In this document: one piece after another, positions 50,566 to 62,195 of the stretch
How the letters are laid out: every line of letters begins with the position of its first letter
How positions within the stretch are numbered: position 1 is the first letter of the stretch
Origin: Steromphala cineraria
Lineage: Eukaryota > Mollusca > Gastropoda > Trochida > Trochidae
Direction: 5' to 3'
Assembly: GCA_916613615.1 (NCBI GenBank)
Contig: OU744732.1
Location: 35,624,478-35,688,477, forward strand
Length of the DNA: 64,000 nucleotides
Program-made: the position numbers and the translations under genes
The notes under the pieces: model-generated
The model's database searches: none
Seen by the model: only the letters and a program-made list of their open reading frames with translations
Told to the model about the DNA's origin: nothing

Positions 50566-51080
50566 ATGAGAAATTTCATATTTCCTTGGATTAATGAAAT
50601 GTTATAACTATCTCCTAAATTCGAATATGCGTGATTTAGCGCCTTTAAGTACAGTTCTCCCGTCTCAACAACGTCCATGCAGTAAACGACAGAGCTTCTC
50701 TGTTCAATAATAAGAATAAACTGTTATAATTATATGGCGCTCTGAAAATAGCTAGTTCCTACTTCCTTGAGTGATACCGATATAACGTCGGAAATAAACT
50801 CAAGTGTACGCTATGTGCATTTATCTGCACTGTCTCAATTCATACGCCTGTTATCTGCGTGTATGAATTAAGATCATAGAATAATAGTATATAAAAGTAT
50901 GTTGGGTTTGTATATTCTTGATAAGGTGATTAATTTGTCGAAAATATCCCCAAAACAGAGTTTCTTATAATTATTGATACCACATAACGAAAAAAATGAC
51001 AAAGATAATTTTCGTAGCTTAAAAAAGTAACACTATTGAATCATTGCAAAACCTTATTATCAAGCGTAAAATATTCTTTC

Positions 51081-51183
51081 TGGGGCAGTAGCACTTTTAA
51101 GGGGGAATAATAAGGTGATGTCAGGAAATTGAAAATAAATGGTTCCAGTTGAAAGACGATATATTCAAACTAAATGAAGCAGT
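51081..51183 (+). mobile_element. MITE M1 copy 10, fragment
   Basis: Only the left ~100 bp (GGGGCAGTAGCAC to TAAATGAAGCAG) remains, with no TTAA on the left. Confidence 0.7.
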
Positions 51184-52240
51184 CCTAATCTAGGATACTA
51201 GGACACTTTTAAAATTATATTTTAAACGGCACCAAATCAAATATATCAAAGAAAAGTACATCAGTTAGTGTCAATGGCTGACTGTACGTGTTTTCCCTCA
51301 CACAGTAAGTAGTGTCTGTTCAAGCCAATTTTGAATTATTAATAACTCATCCAATAATTTCATTGGTCAATGCATTTGCAGCAGGTTAAAAAGGCATACA
51401 GGGGGAATTTAATATTTACAACTATGGATCTAACAGCTACAGCATTTCGTTTTCATTGTATTTAGACATAAGATAAATGCCCATTAGTTCAATATCTTGT
51501 TTTATTATCAAATTTCTTTAATAATAAATATAGAAACAACAAAGCATAAGACCAATTATCGATGAATCATTTTAAAAGTAATTATACTTTACTGAATTCC
51601 AATACCAAAATGTTTTGTACAAAAAAATCAGTTTAAAATAAAAGAGTCTCTATGTTTCCTTTCTCAAAACCTCAATATAATGCAGTGATATATAAAAACC
51701 CTATACTTTCATAAGACTTATTCCCAACAATGTGTAATCAGGAAGCTTTTTCAGATAAACAATTGGGACCTTTCTTATTCGTCAAGGTAGATCAAAACAA
51801 AGATTCCCCTTTTCTTTATTCATTTGCAACAGTATCGAACTGTATTTTGGTTATTTATTGGTCAATGAAATGATAAAAGTAAACCCTAGTAAGAAGTAGG
51901 CTGATCCTGTAAAGAGTTCAATCATCGAAGATAAGTTATTATCTTTTTAACCTTTGACCTAACCTGGAAACCTGCCAACTAAAGGCAGTATCTACATGCC
52001 TGACCTTGTTGAGTGTCAACTTCAGGATGAACTGAGCCGTCTTCCTACGCAAAGCCTTAAACGCCAGTTTCCGAACTGACAGAACTTCATTAGTCAACTG
52101 ATCAAGATTAAGACCTCTTGCTTTTGTTTTGAACTCTAAAAAAGAACTATACATGCTTTATAGTGTTGAGCTGTTAGCAGTATTTTATGATGGCAATTGG
52201 TTAACCTAAACGCCGGTTCAGCAATCAACAACCTCTCTCA

Positions 52241-52545
52241 ACAGAGGAAGATCAAGTCGTGAAATGTTAATACAGCCTCTGTTATATTACGCCGAAATTC
52301 GTGGGTTCTGGCAGTTTCCCCTGGCGGAATTTTTACCACAATCGATTTGAAAGGGTGGTTCATATCACAATGCCATTGCTATCATTTAGTAGCCAAAATA
52401 ATTATTTAAGAACAGGGTCGCTGATTGCACAACTAACTTTAATTGCCTCCAATCAGGCGTCTCCCATTCTATCCCACAATCTCGGCGTCATATAACAGAG
52501 GCTGTATCATCATTTCATGACTTGATCTGCCTCTGTGGGGAGAGA
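52241..52545. mobile_element. Long-TIR foldback family F1, copy 3
   Basis: The cleanest arms of the three: ACAGAGGAAGATCAAGTCGT and CTTGATCTGCCTCTGTGG. It abuts the inverted propeller relic. Confidence 0.7.
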
Positions 52546-52564
52546 ATAGCAATCAGTGGCGTAA

Positions 52565-52740
52565 CTCTAGACATCACCAATGGTTTGCTGTATTATAACA
52601 ATGACAAAAAACTGATGAAATTACCTCTGGCTACCGTGATTGGAAGGGAAGTGAGATAGTTTGACTTTTATATTTGGAATTTATTTTCCTGACAAAACAA
52701 AGTGTATTACACGAGCTATCGTAATACACCTGATGTACTA
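52565..52740 (+). pseudogene. Plus-strand relic of the propeller gene (two C-terminal blades)
   Basis: The plus strand reads VTLDITNGLLYYNNDKKLMK and then EVR-stop-FDFYIWNLFS-stop-QNKVYYT, matching the C-terminal blades of copies A and B and most closely the 45,960-46,600 pseudogene (DITNGLL). Two in-frame stops show it is dead. It is inverted relative to the other three copies and is wedged between two foldback elements (52,241-52,545 and 52,741-53,102). Confidence 0.7.
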
Positions 52741-53102
52741 GTAGTCCGGTAATTCTAGCAAATATTCAGTCAACCCACCACAAATTGCATCAGAAATGAT
52801 TTCGACTAATTTACACTCTATGACTATTCCTTTATAACATATAGAAACTCTATATAAATCTATGTGGTGGATCAAGGTCAAATGTGGCTTTCAAGGTCAA
52901 AGGGGTCACGGGAACGGATTACGTATCAGATTAATTTATATTTCCCTCTTATATGTATCATGTTGCATACCAAAATGAAAGCTAATTGATTTTCCTTTTC
53001 ACATATGTCATTTATATTAGTCATCAATTAAACATGTTGTTATATAAATCATTTCTGTTGCAATTTGTGGTGGGTCATCTGATAAAATTACGGGACTATA
53101 GG
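52741..53102. mobile_element. Foldback/TIR element of ~360 bp
   Basis: Arms of ~55-60 bp sharing ACCCACCACAAATTGCA and CAGAAATGATTT. No coding capacity. Confidence 0.65.
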
Positions 53103-53339
53103 ATAGTTGATTTAGGACACAATTTGGTGTAAAGAACACTGCAGGGGGCGGAAGGCGAGACTACGGTATTTGTTTTATACCCTAACTTCAGCAAACCAGA
53201 AAATGAAATAGAAGATTTGTTTTATTCTTTTTATTTTGTTTATTAATTTATATTTTGCTGATAAATGTTGTCCTTTTGTTGTTGCTCTTCTTATGTTAAG
53301 GTCTCAGTGACGTTGACTATATCTGTGAAATATGTAGTC

Positions 53340-53590
53340 TGTATGTTATAAACGATTGTCTTACAATGTAGTATGTACAAGGTCATTTTAGAATGCCTAT
53401 GTATGTTATGTTATGTATTTACTTCAACTTAAGATCAAGAAACAAATTAATAGAAAAGTTTTGTTAAAATTTTACTTAGATTATGTACAGATCATTTTAA
53501 AATGACTATTTATGTGACGATACAGTTTTAGTATTAATGTAAAATCGTTTCACTTTAACAAAAGATCAAGAAATAAATTGATAGAATATT
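53340..53590. repeat. Degenerate tandem pair (~125-140 bp)
   Basis: Both units contain TGTA(C)..CATTTTA(A/G)AATG and AGATCAAGAAA(C/T)AAATT.ATAGAA. Confidence 0.55.
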
Positions 53591-54083
53591 TCTGTTGCAT
53601 GAGTATATATTTTGTGTGTTAATAACCATTATTTTAGTATCTACAAGATCTATCCATGCTTATTACAATACTCAAGATTAATTCAAAATCATTTTACGTC
53701 ATTTATAGATAAAGAGATAAGATTTAGCAGGGAAAGAATAAAATTTATTCTACTTGTATTAAATATTCAAAATGTATACTGTACCTTCATTTATATGATT
53801 GTTTTTCTTATTTCGAAATTTGCATAATAAGGACCAAGATAGTCCTACGTAATACACAGTTATAAGGCAAGACTAAGGCACTAAGTCTTCAGACAGGGAA
53901 AATGCATGTAAACTGCTAGGAATAAAAAAGTACACACCCCAGTTTGTTTACGTTTACTGAATATCAAAGAGACACGTGATGTTTTAAGTTATGTCAATTT
54001 AACACTCAACACTTTTTTTCAGTTATTCGAATAAATTAATTGGTGTCTGGTTCATGTTTTGTTAATATTTCAATCTCATTAAA

Positions 54084-54146
54084 TTAAGATCTATATCGCT
54101 CCACTACGCAACGAATATTAACATAGTAGAGCAATAGAGATCTTAA
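54084..54146. repeat. Small hairpin abutting MITE copy 11
   Basis: TTAAGATCTATATCGCTC pairs with GAGCAATAGAGATCTTAA. Its right end overlaps the TTAA target of the MITE. Confidence 0.6.
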
Positions 54147-54434
54147 AGGGGCAGGAGCACGTTTTTAGGGGGTATTTTAGGTGGTGTCAGGAAAATGAAA
54201 GTAATGGTTCCTATTGAAAGACAATGTATTTAAACTAAATGGAGCAGTAATAATTCAAATATTTAATGTAATGTTTAGCCATGCGATTCCTTTTTCTTAC
54301 ACAAATTAAAGGTGTTCACACAAAATGGTCGCCAATGGATTTTTGGTGAATCTTTACACTTTGTCCTCGGACTATGGACGATCGGCCTGTGTAATGAGAT
54401 TTTTAACACTGTCAATATAATACTTTTAGCATTC
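54143..54434 (+). mobile_element. MITE M1 copy 11, right end lost
   Basis: TTAA plus left end and most of the core are present; homology stops after TACTTTTAGCATT. Confidence 0.75.
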
Positions 54435-54582
54435 AAGTATTATATGACCGATAAACTAACTCTTGTCCTTATCATAACGAGAATACATGAAAAACTAGAA
54501 ATGTTTGTAATTGAAAACCTTACATCATCAACTAAAGTGTGTACTATAAGTTGTCAGACCGCGCCGAGGGGTAGATGAAATT

Positions 54583-54638
54583 TTGTATCCCACGTAAGTG
54601 TCCTTGTAGGTCTACAAGGACACTAACGCAGGATACAA
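54583..54638. repeat. Small hairpin
   Basis: TTGTATCC and AGTGTCCTTGTAG pair with CTACAAGGACACT and GGATACAA, leaving a two-base loop. It lies ~190 bp left of duplicate B. Confidence 0.6.
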
Positions 54639-55538
54639 TACTCATTGTTAGTCAATACTCAAAGTTTTAGCAACAGCCAGTACTTCTCGATAAGTTAAAC
54701 AATTGATAATGTATCATATATATTAATCTAATTACATACAAAATACCAAGTTGTTCATATCTCGACAAGAATTTAGATATGAAAGTTTATAACTCATAGT
54801 TCAATTTATGTAACCATATCAAAGTATGCTAACTCAAGCCGATGTTGCAGGTTTCACTGCAATGTAGCCACAATACCGTTGCGGGTTTTCCCCCTGCATT
54901 AAACAAACATTTTTGGAGTTCAGCATTATTTTAAATAATGTTATTGGTTTCCTTTTTTTTTTGCAAAAACCAACGTAGGGGGAATCGGACCCAAATTCAT
55001 TTAATGGAGATAATAAGCCGACCTGAAGGCGAATCAAGGATTTTCATCTCACAACTTCCGGTTTCTAAATATACCCTTTAAAACCGTTTTTGTAGCGCAC
55101 GACTAGATTTTATTTTTTTTTCTTTTAAGTACTTATTGGTTGCTGCCAAAGTTGATACCCACCAAACTTAATTATGGCACTTGAGACACGGTGTAAACCT
55201 TACACGTATAATGATCACGTCACTGAAAGCGGGTTCGTTAAATACTATGCCCTTTTTACAGGGGGTCGAAAAAGGTTTTGTGGATAAAAAATATAAATTT
55301 GACATGCAAAATTCGACAAAAGATTTTTCTACCGAGTAATGAATTTACATTCTCAAGAACCAAATTTCATACCGAACGTATGATAATGGGTCTTTGATAC
55401 TAACATCCGTGATATAATTAAAAAAGTCTTGAAAGTAACTCTAAACCTCATGTTACCTCACTTTGCCTTCACCAGCAAAACATTACTGCCTCGAACCTTA
55501 ACTTACTTACGCGTTGTTATTTTAGTCACGTGGAATGC

Positions 55539-55727
55539 ATGTTATCAGGAAAAGTCATTTCTTATTTCTGTTCACGTTACTCACACTGTATGGCGGATTT
55601 ATATCTAGGTCAGGGACGATACGAGAGAAGTGAAGAGGTCTATGTCACAATGGCTCTCATTGACCTTTACGTAATGGATAACACCCACATGAGAGGGTGT
55701 TCTAGCTTAGAGAGGCCTTTGCCCTAG
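55539..55727 (+). pseudogene. TPR-like coding relic (copy B)
   Basis: Duplicate of the relic at 29,738, differing at one residue (ALIDLY instead of ALIELY). Same interpretation. Confidence 0.35.
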
Positions 55728-56257
55728 GGAAGGCCCGAGTGCGCGTTAGCGGATCACTTGTGTTAAATAATTAGTTATTTGAAGACAAATAATTTGAGGG
55801 CCTTATAATGGTTAATACCCCGCTTGGAGGGCGTTATTTCGTCTAAGGCCTTCAAAGCAGGGTATTATACAGTACAAGGCCCTCTCGGTAATGCCCTATT
55901 CCCCTTCACAGGTATGTTCTACCGGAATAAAAACTCGTTTCAAATAGTGTTAAATGGACCTTGAGGAATATAATCATAACTATTGTGTGGTGCTTTATCG
56001 GAGGAGAATGATTAAAATTCTTTATCTTTTGAAAATCCATTTGCAAAATTGGAAAAATTAGTTTTGTACCAAAACAACTTATGTATAACTAGCTTTCGGA
56101 TCGTATAATTTAAATTAGATTGGTATCAAAATGGATAATCAATTTGATTTAAAGGCACTCTTAGCGAGAATATCATTCGACCTCCCTTTGTGAATTATGT
56201 TAGGTTTGTAAAGAGTTAAGACATAAATTTGGAGTCCCGTGTTATTTATTGATATTT

Positions 56258-56397
56258 AGAGGATATCTTTTGTTTTGAGTGTGATATCAGTTATCTCTCA
56301 TCGAGTGACGGGGTAGAGCCAATATTTTCACTTTACCCCGCTGGCCCGTCACGAGATGAGAGATAAGTGATTTCACACTCAAACCAAAAGATGTTCT
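56258..56397. repeat. Foldback palindrome (duplicate B)
   Basis: Same element as at 30,457, with TGACGTCA at 56,534 and 56,553. Confidence 0.7.
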
Positions 56398-56730
56398 GTT
56401 TATTGTATGCGTCTGTGGTCGGAAATGTGGTGATTTATGACCAAAAGTTCTTGACTCAACAGTTTTCTGGCGACATCATACAATTGTGGATCGTTACTTA
56501 GCGACGGCGATGACTTAGCGTTGATTGTAGAAGTGACGTCAAACCATATACATGACGTCACCTCCTCTAGGTGATATCACACTCAGTGGTGAACGTGTGA
56601 TCACTTTTCTAGAACTGAGAAACTCAGTCTCTCACCGCTTAGCATATAATCAAACTCAGTGTCTCACCGCTTAGCATATGATAATAGTAGTATTGAAATG
56701 TTTAAGTAGAATGTGTAATTCTTATATTTC

Positions 56731-57058
56731 ACGCTGGTGCAGTGGTGTAGAGATATGCTGTATTCTCACCACAGACCAAGGTTCGAATCTCGCCAGAGAC
56801 ACCAAAGATTTATGACCTGGGTTCATCCTGTGCTGTGTCCCTGGGAAGGGCACATCATCCACATTGCACCCACATCACAGTCCATCCAGCTGTTGAATGG
56901 GTACCTGAACCATGTCCTACATGATCACGATTAGCGCTAACTATCAGTTATGAAAGCACAATCCTTAAGGTAATGATTTAGGTAGGACTTTGAAGCTGTT
57001 ATAGGACATTGAAAAGGCGCCATATGAATATCCACATAATCATTATGACATGTCATGT
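56731..57058 (+). mobile_element. tRNA-derived SINE S1 (duplicate B)
   Basis: Same element carried along by the segmental duplication. Confidence 0.75.
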
Positions 57059-58100
57059 AAATGAAAATGAAACAGGTAATTTTGACGACTTGTAACTGCG
57101 TTTTAAGTTAATCTATGATAAACAAAGAGGACTTAGTAAACCAACATTTAATGTGCATTAAATATAATTTTTATAACAAACACAGAATACTTATTAGAGT
57201 TACTTTGATAAAAAAAATTGTTTTTTATTTTACTCTAATAGACATTGACCGAAACTTTCCCGTGATGCAACGCAAGGTTGTAAGAAGGAACGACTTATTT
57301 CTGGTTTTGTTTTTAGAGACAGGCAAAAGTGATGCGATGACAAAAATGTTTTTGTCAAAAGTGACTCTAGCAAGTTTTTAACCCAATTTTAATTATTCAA
57401 TAATCTTGATATCACTTTTTCACTGCGAAAAGCTTATTTAAAGGCCAACGTGAACAGGAACGAGTTGAATTTCAGGTTTCAATATAGTAGGCAAAAGGAA
57501 CATTCCTTTCCCTTTGAAACTGTGCGGGCAAAAACTAGAAATTTGATTGGCTACAGAAAATCAGATGATTATTTACCAAACTTTTATCTCGCTTAGTATT
57601 TTTTTAGAACATGATACGGAACTTGGATATTGAACTTCTTCATACACTAAGATAACATTCTTATCCTTATGACGTCATAAAAACGACAAGAACTTGTTGT
57701 GAAATTACTGACAATTGTGATAGGTGATAAAATCAGAAACACTTTCACGTTCTTGATTAAAATAATATCCCTTTAGATTATACAATGTGACTTTATTATG
57801 GGAAACTAAAACTAGGGTAACACCACCGAACGTATGTCCTTACAATAGAATGAAGTTTTGACGGCATGATGTAAGAAAACTCGCGGGAATGGCTGTTTCA
57901 GCACACAGTTAATAGTTATATTTCATATATGTGGGTGAGTTGTGATCAGATCACTCAACTGCCTACCATTTAATACTAGATCATTAAGCTCGTGGAAGTG
58001 TCTGCATTGCTTTTGCTTGTTTTATACTGAGTCGTTAGCTCGTTTGATATTACAGTTTTCAATAAAATGTTATTTCATTTTTCCTATGTACGTCATAGCT

Positions 58101-58461
58101 TTAAAGGGGCAGTAGTACGTTTTAGTGGGAATATAAGGTGATGTCAGGAAAATGAAAACTAATGGTTCCAATTGAAAGACAATGTATTTAATCTAAATGG
58201 AGCAGTAATAATTCAAATTTATAATGTAAAGTAAAGCCGTGCAATTCCTTTTTCTTACACAAAATGAATTAAAGGTGTACACACAAAATGGCCGCAAATG
58301 GAATTTATGTGAATCTTCATTCTTTGTCCTCTAACTGTGAATGATAGGCTTGCGTAATGTGTTTTTTGAGACTATCAAAATAGAACATTTAGCAATAACT
58401 ACAATTGTTAGTGAAAAAAATTAAATAAAAATTATTAAAAAACGTGATACTGCCACTTTAA
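58101..58461 (+). mobile_element. MITE M1 copy 12 (in duplicate B)
   Basis: Partner of the copy at 32,307; TTAA on both sides. Confidence 0.85.
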
Positions 58462-59540
58462 TGAATACTAGCCAACGTCTTTATACAGCAACTGTGACCC
58501 TCTCTCTGTGTACAGTCGAACTTGTCTGGAACGGCCACCCAGGGGAACGACCAAAAGTGGCCTTTATATGGAGGTGACCTTTTTAGAGAGGTTCGAGTGT
58601 GACATCTTATGCATAGATAAATAACAAATATTCTGATATCATATTTTTATTTTGCAATGAGAGCACATTGCACATACATCAGTAAACATAAATACTCTAT
58701 TACTAAAAAGAATGAATATTCAACACCTTAAAACATTCATAAAAATGTGTGTAATTAAGATCTAGATACTTAGTTGGTAAAATAGTCACCTATTTGTTGG
58801 GTTTCGTAATTAGTTAAGACTCTATTGTTGTGAGATACTTAACAAGCTTAACGTTTCTATCGATGCACAATAGAGTGAGAGAGGATATGGTCATACAAAT
58901 ATAGGCCTACTCTGAAAAATCAAACTTGTAAACAAACTTTTATTTACCTATAAGATAATCAAAAAAATATAAACAATATAAAGAAATATGTCCATGCCAT
59001 CTTTTATATTGATAATGACTAAAATCATTGTCTGTCAAATGTGTATGAACTTTTTTAATTATAAGAATGAGAATAATACATCATCTCTCAAAATTGCATA
59101 ATTATAATGTACATCAGATGTGAAGAGCCATTAATGAAAACATCAAGGAAAGATCACATTAAAAAGCATTATTTCTCATTTCAGCACTTTTCTACTCAAG
59201 ATTATGAATTTATTGTTATTTGTTTCATGGATTTTTAGGTTTTGTGACATAGAAATTGAAGTACAGTATAAATATCGTAATCAACTGCCTAAAACCAGTA
59301 AAAACTTATTATGTTATCATATATTTTAAATACTTTTCTCCCTAAAATATTTTTATAACATCCAAACTCACTTGTCCATTTTACATAAATCACAACAAGG
59401 CAGTTTTAACATTTTTATACATGACAAATACAATGTTTATGAGGCAAGCAATGCGAGAATATAAGATAAGCTAATCAATACAAAAATGAATACATACAAA
59501 GAGAATACAATATATTTCATAAACAAACTGTGTTACAAAG

Positions 59541-61070
59541 TTAGGGGATCAAACAAATCACAAAGTCATTAGTACCGGACACCGTTAATGTCTGTAGTGC
59601 ATAGGATACATTATTACTACCTAAATCAACTACTCCTAGTGTACCAGGTGTCTTACTACGACTAATATAATACACTTTGTTCTGGTAGAAAATTACATTC
59701 CAAATATAAAAATCAAATTGTCTTACTTCACTGATTATCTCGGTTGACATGGACATTTTCATTATCTTTTTCTCGTTACTATAATATAGTTGACCATTGT
59801 TGAGGTCAAGAGTAACTGCATAAATTCCGAACCCGGTGTCCAGGTTCCTTAATTCAGTGCCATTATAAAATACCTTTAACAACCTATCTCTTTGACAAAC
59901 ATATATAGTTCTAATTTTTGGGTTCAGGGCAATAGCAAGAGGACTATAACCTGATAAGTCCACTATTGCAGTGAACCTTTCCCCGCGTAGACCCATTCTA
60001 CTAATTGTGTAACTGGGATGATATGTGGTAAGGAAGACAATTCCTCTTTCCTCATCAGCTGCCATTCCTCTTGTTCTAACATTGTTCTTTATTATTGACG
60101 TCCTTGAAGTGTCAAGTTCTGATGTGATGATCCTGTCTGGGCTGTATAAACCAATCAACAGGGAGTTTAATTTTGAAATATAGACAACAGATAAATAGTC
60201 TTTAAGAGCAAGGTAAGGATATATGTCAATAGAGTTGGTTTTGGTGGAATATTGACGCATCTGAAGATTAGCAGTCTTATAATATGGGGCTACAAAGATC
60301 CGACTTCTCTCTTCTTGTGGCGATGTTGTTGTCGTTGTAAGTGTTGTTGTCGTTGTTGGTCCTGCAGTGGACGAGGAGACTGCTGTTTTCAATGGGTCAC
60401 ACAAATCACTCACTGTCTGGTTTAGTTTCCTGATCTGACGATCGTGCTTTGCCAATTCACTTGTGAGTTGTTCAGACTTCAGGCAATGTTGACATTCAAG
60501 CATTGAAACAAAACCTTTGCTGATTGTTTTATTTAATGATGTACATGAATCATTCAACCCTTTAAGTTTATCATCAAGTTCTCCGATTTGACGATGTGTT
60601 TCTACTGTCAAACGATCTGATTTAAGAAGCCTAGATACCAACTCACTGTTTTCTGTATGCTCGCTGTCCATTTCGGCCTGTTCAAGAGATGTCCTCATTA
60701 GATGGAGCTGTGTCCTCATCTGATGGTTCGCCCTTTTCAGATGCCTCATCTCGGATATAACTTCAGACTTGATCAGATCCTCAACAGACTCACCTCGGAT
60801 TATTTCAGACAGGGCCTCAGTGACATATTGTTGTAATTCCGTCTTCAATGTTCTCTTCATCTTCAGAATATTCCTTTTTTGCTTATGTATGATATCAGCT
60901 TTCTCGGTCATCATTCTGTTTTCAAAATCATCAAATCGTGCAGAGAGTACATCCATTCCACTTTCAAGCATGTCCAGTTTATCATTCATCAGTCCAATGT
61001 CTTCCCTACAACTGACACAGCACATCAAGGACAACATGAAGCACAGAGAGAGAAAGCAGGCGACCTCCAT
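59541..61070 (-). CDS. Secreted coiled-coil/beta-propeller protein, copy B
   Basis: Intact 509-residue paralogue of copy A in the second segmental duplicate. It has the same start context (ATG 61068-61070), signal peptide, coiled coil, threonine linker and propeller. Against copy A it differs at 3 positions in the first ~327 residues (E40D, K66R, K74T) but at about 28 positions, plus one residue deleted, in the last ~183. The largest change is a surface-type loop after GERF(T)xIV: copy A reads SLGNGDHPRAIA, copy B DLSGYSPLAIA. The open frame with no stop or frameshift argues that both copies are functional genes. Role inferred as for copy A; the variable propeller suggests a changed or diversifying ligand. 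Confidence 0.85.
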   Translation of the reverse strand: MEVACFLSLCFMLSLMCCVSCREDIGLMNDKLDMLESGMDVLSARFDDFENRMMTEKADIIHKQKRNILKMKRTLKTELQQYVTEALSEIIRGESVEDLIKSEVISEMRHLKRANHQMRTQLHLMRTSLEQAEMDSEHTENSELVSRLLKSDRLTVETHRQIGELDDKLKGLNDSCTSLNKTISKGFVSMLECQHCLKSEQLTSELAKHDRQIRKLNQTVSDLCDPLKTAVSSSTAGPTTTTTLTTTTTSPQEERSRIFVAPYYKTANLQMRQYSTKTNSIDIYPYLALKDYLSVVYISKLNSLLIGLYSPDRIITSELDTSRTSIIKNNVRTRGMAADEERGIVFLTTYHPSYTISRMGLRGERFTAIVDLSGYSPLAIALNPKIRTIYVCQRDRLLKVFYNGTELRNLDTGFGIYAVTLDLNNGQLYYSNEKKIMKMSMSTEIISEVRQFDFYIWNVIFYQNKVYYISRSKTPGTLGVVDLGSNNVSYALQTLTVSGTNDFVICLIP

Positions 61071-61139
61071 TTTGAAACGCAGAGCTGTTAACACAGTCGT
61101 GTTCAGTGCAGCAATGAAGTGTTAGGCTATCTAATGCGC

Positions 61140-61145
61140 CTTATA
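61140..61145 (-). promoter_or_regulatory. Candidate TATA box of propeller gene B
   Basis: Same TATAAG and spacing as in copy A, about 70 bases upstream of the ATG at 61,070. Confidence 0.4.
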
Positions 61146-61715
61146 TTGAAGATTACCTTGACATTCTCAAGGGCAGACATGAAGATATTGCGTGCGGTTG
61201 GCAAATATCCAGGTTAGGACAAGGTTAATGTGATATAACTTACGCTACATTGATATGTAGGTTACTTTCTATGTCAAGGCCCTATAACATATGATTAACA
61301 CGTGAACTGGTTATGTATGGAAAGAGTTTAAAAAGATAATGATTGTGAAATGTGATTGTTGATATGTTATATTATTTGTAATTACACTCAATCACTGGAG
61401 TTCTAGATATTTACAAATTACAAATTGATAATTGTTTATTAAAACTCCAAAAAGTACGTGAATATTTTATTTAGAACAATTCATAACCATCATTCTTCAA
61501 TAATACTATCTTTAAATATGTGTCAGTAATACATAATTTTATAGTTTAGCATGTGTTTTTGAATAAAATTCAACACTTGAAAATTAAACATATAAAATGT
61601 TCATATTGCAATATACAGTGAACGTCTTAAAACAAAAAGGAAATCCTATTTGCCAGACAAACATTAGGTTCAAAACATATGAAAATGAGTATTATCATTA
61701 GAATATTATACAGCG

Positions 61716-62195
61716 AACATATATCCATCCACTCGTGGTTGCTCAAGGCGCTTACATTGTTTACCCTGGTCAATGGCATTCTTTCATCGTTCGATCATTT
61801 TTTCCAATTCAACTCCCTGGGGAGTATTCAACCGGCATCCATATGTTGCGCTCATGTTAGGGACCATTCTATGCCTCACAGGGTACCCATTCACAGCTGG
61901 GTGAACTGAGACACATAGTTACAGCAGTTTGTTCAACACTGCTGAACGCTGATAACCGACTGCACATTTTCATGTATCCACCATTCAGCCACTGACATGA
62001 ATTCGTGGGATCATTTAAGTGCGCAGTTTTTGTTGCACTACACACTAGGGCTCCAGGGTGACACATATAGAGCTCTAGCAGACGTGAACTCTAGGTTTTT
62101 ACACCTTGGCTTGGATGGGATTCGAACCCCGGACCTCAGCAACGTGAGACCGGCGCTCTTGCCAACTGAGCTATCCCGTATCCCGAATCCCTTGG
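61716..62195 (-). mobile_element. tRNA-derived SINE S2 (duplicate B)
   Basis: Same element as at 36,070 with a few substitutions (TAGCTCAGTTGGCAAGAGCG). Confidence 0.75.

Larger units (their letters stand above)
49330..51545. repeat. Older duplicated block, copy 2, split by insertions
   Basis: The two matching pieces are parted by ~1.5 kb holding foldback F1 copy 2 and MITE fragment 10. A short ATC run opens it (49,338-49,382). Confidence 0.7.
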
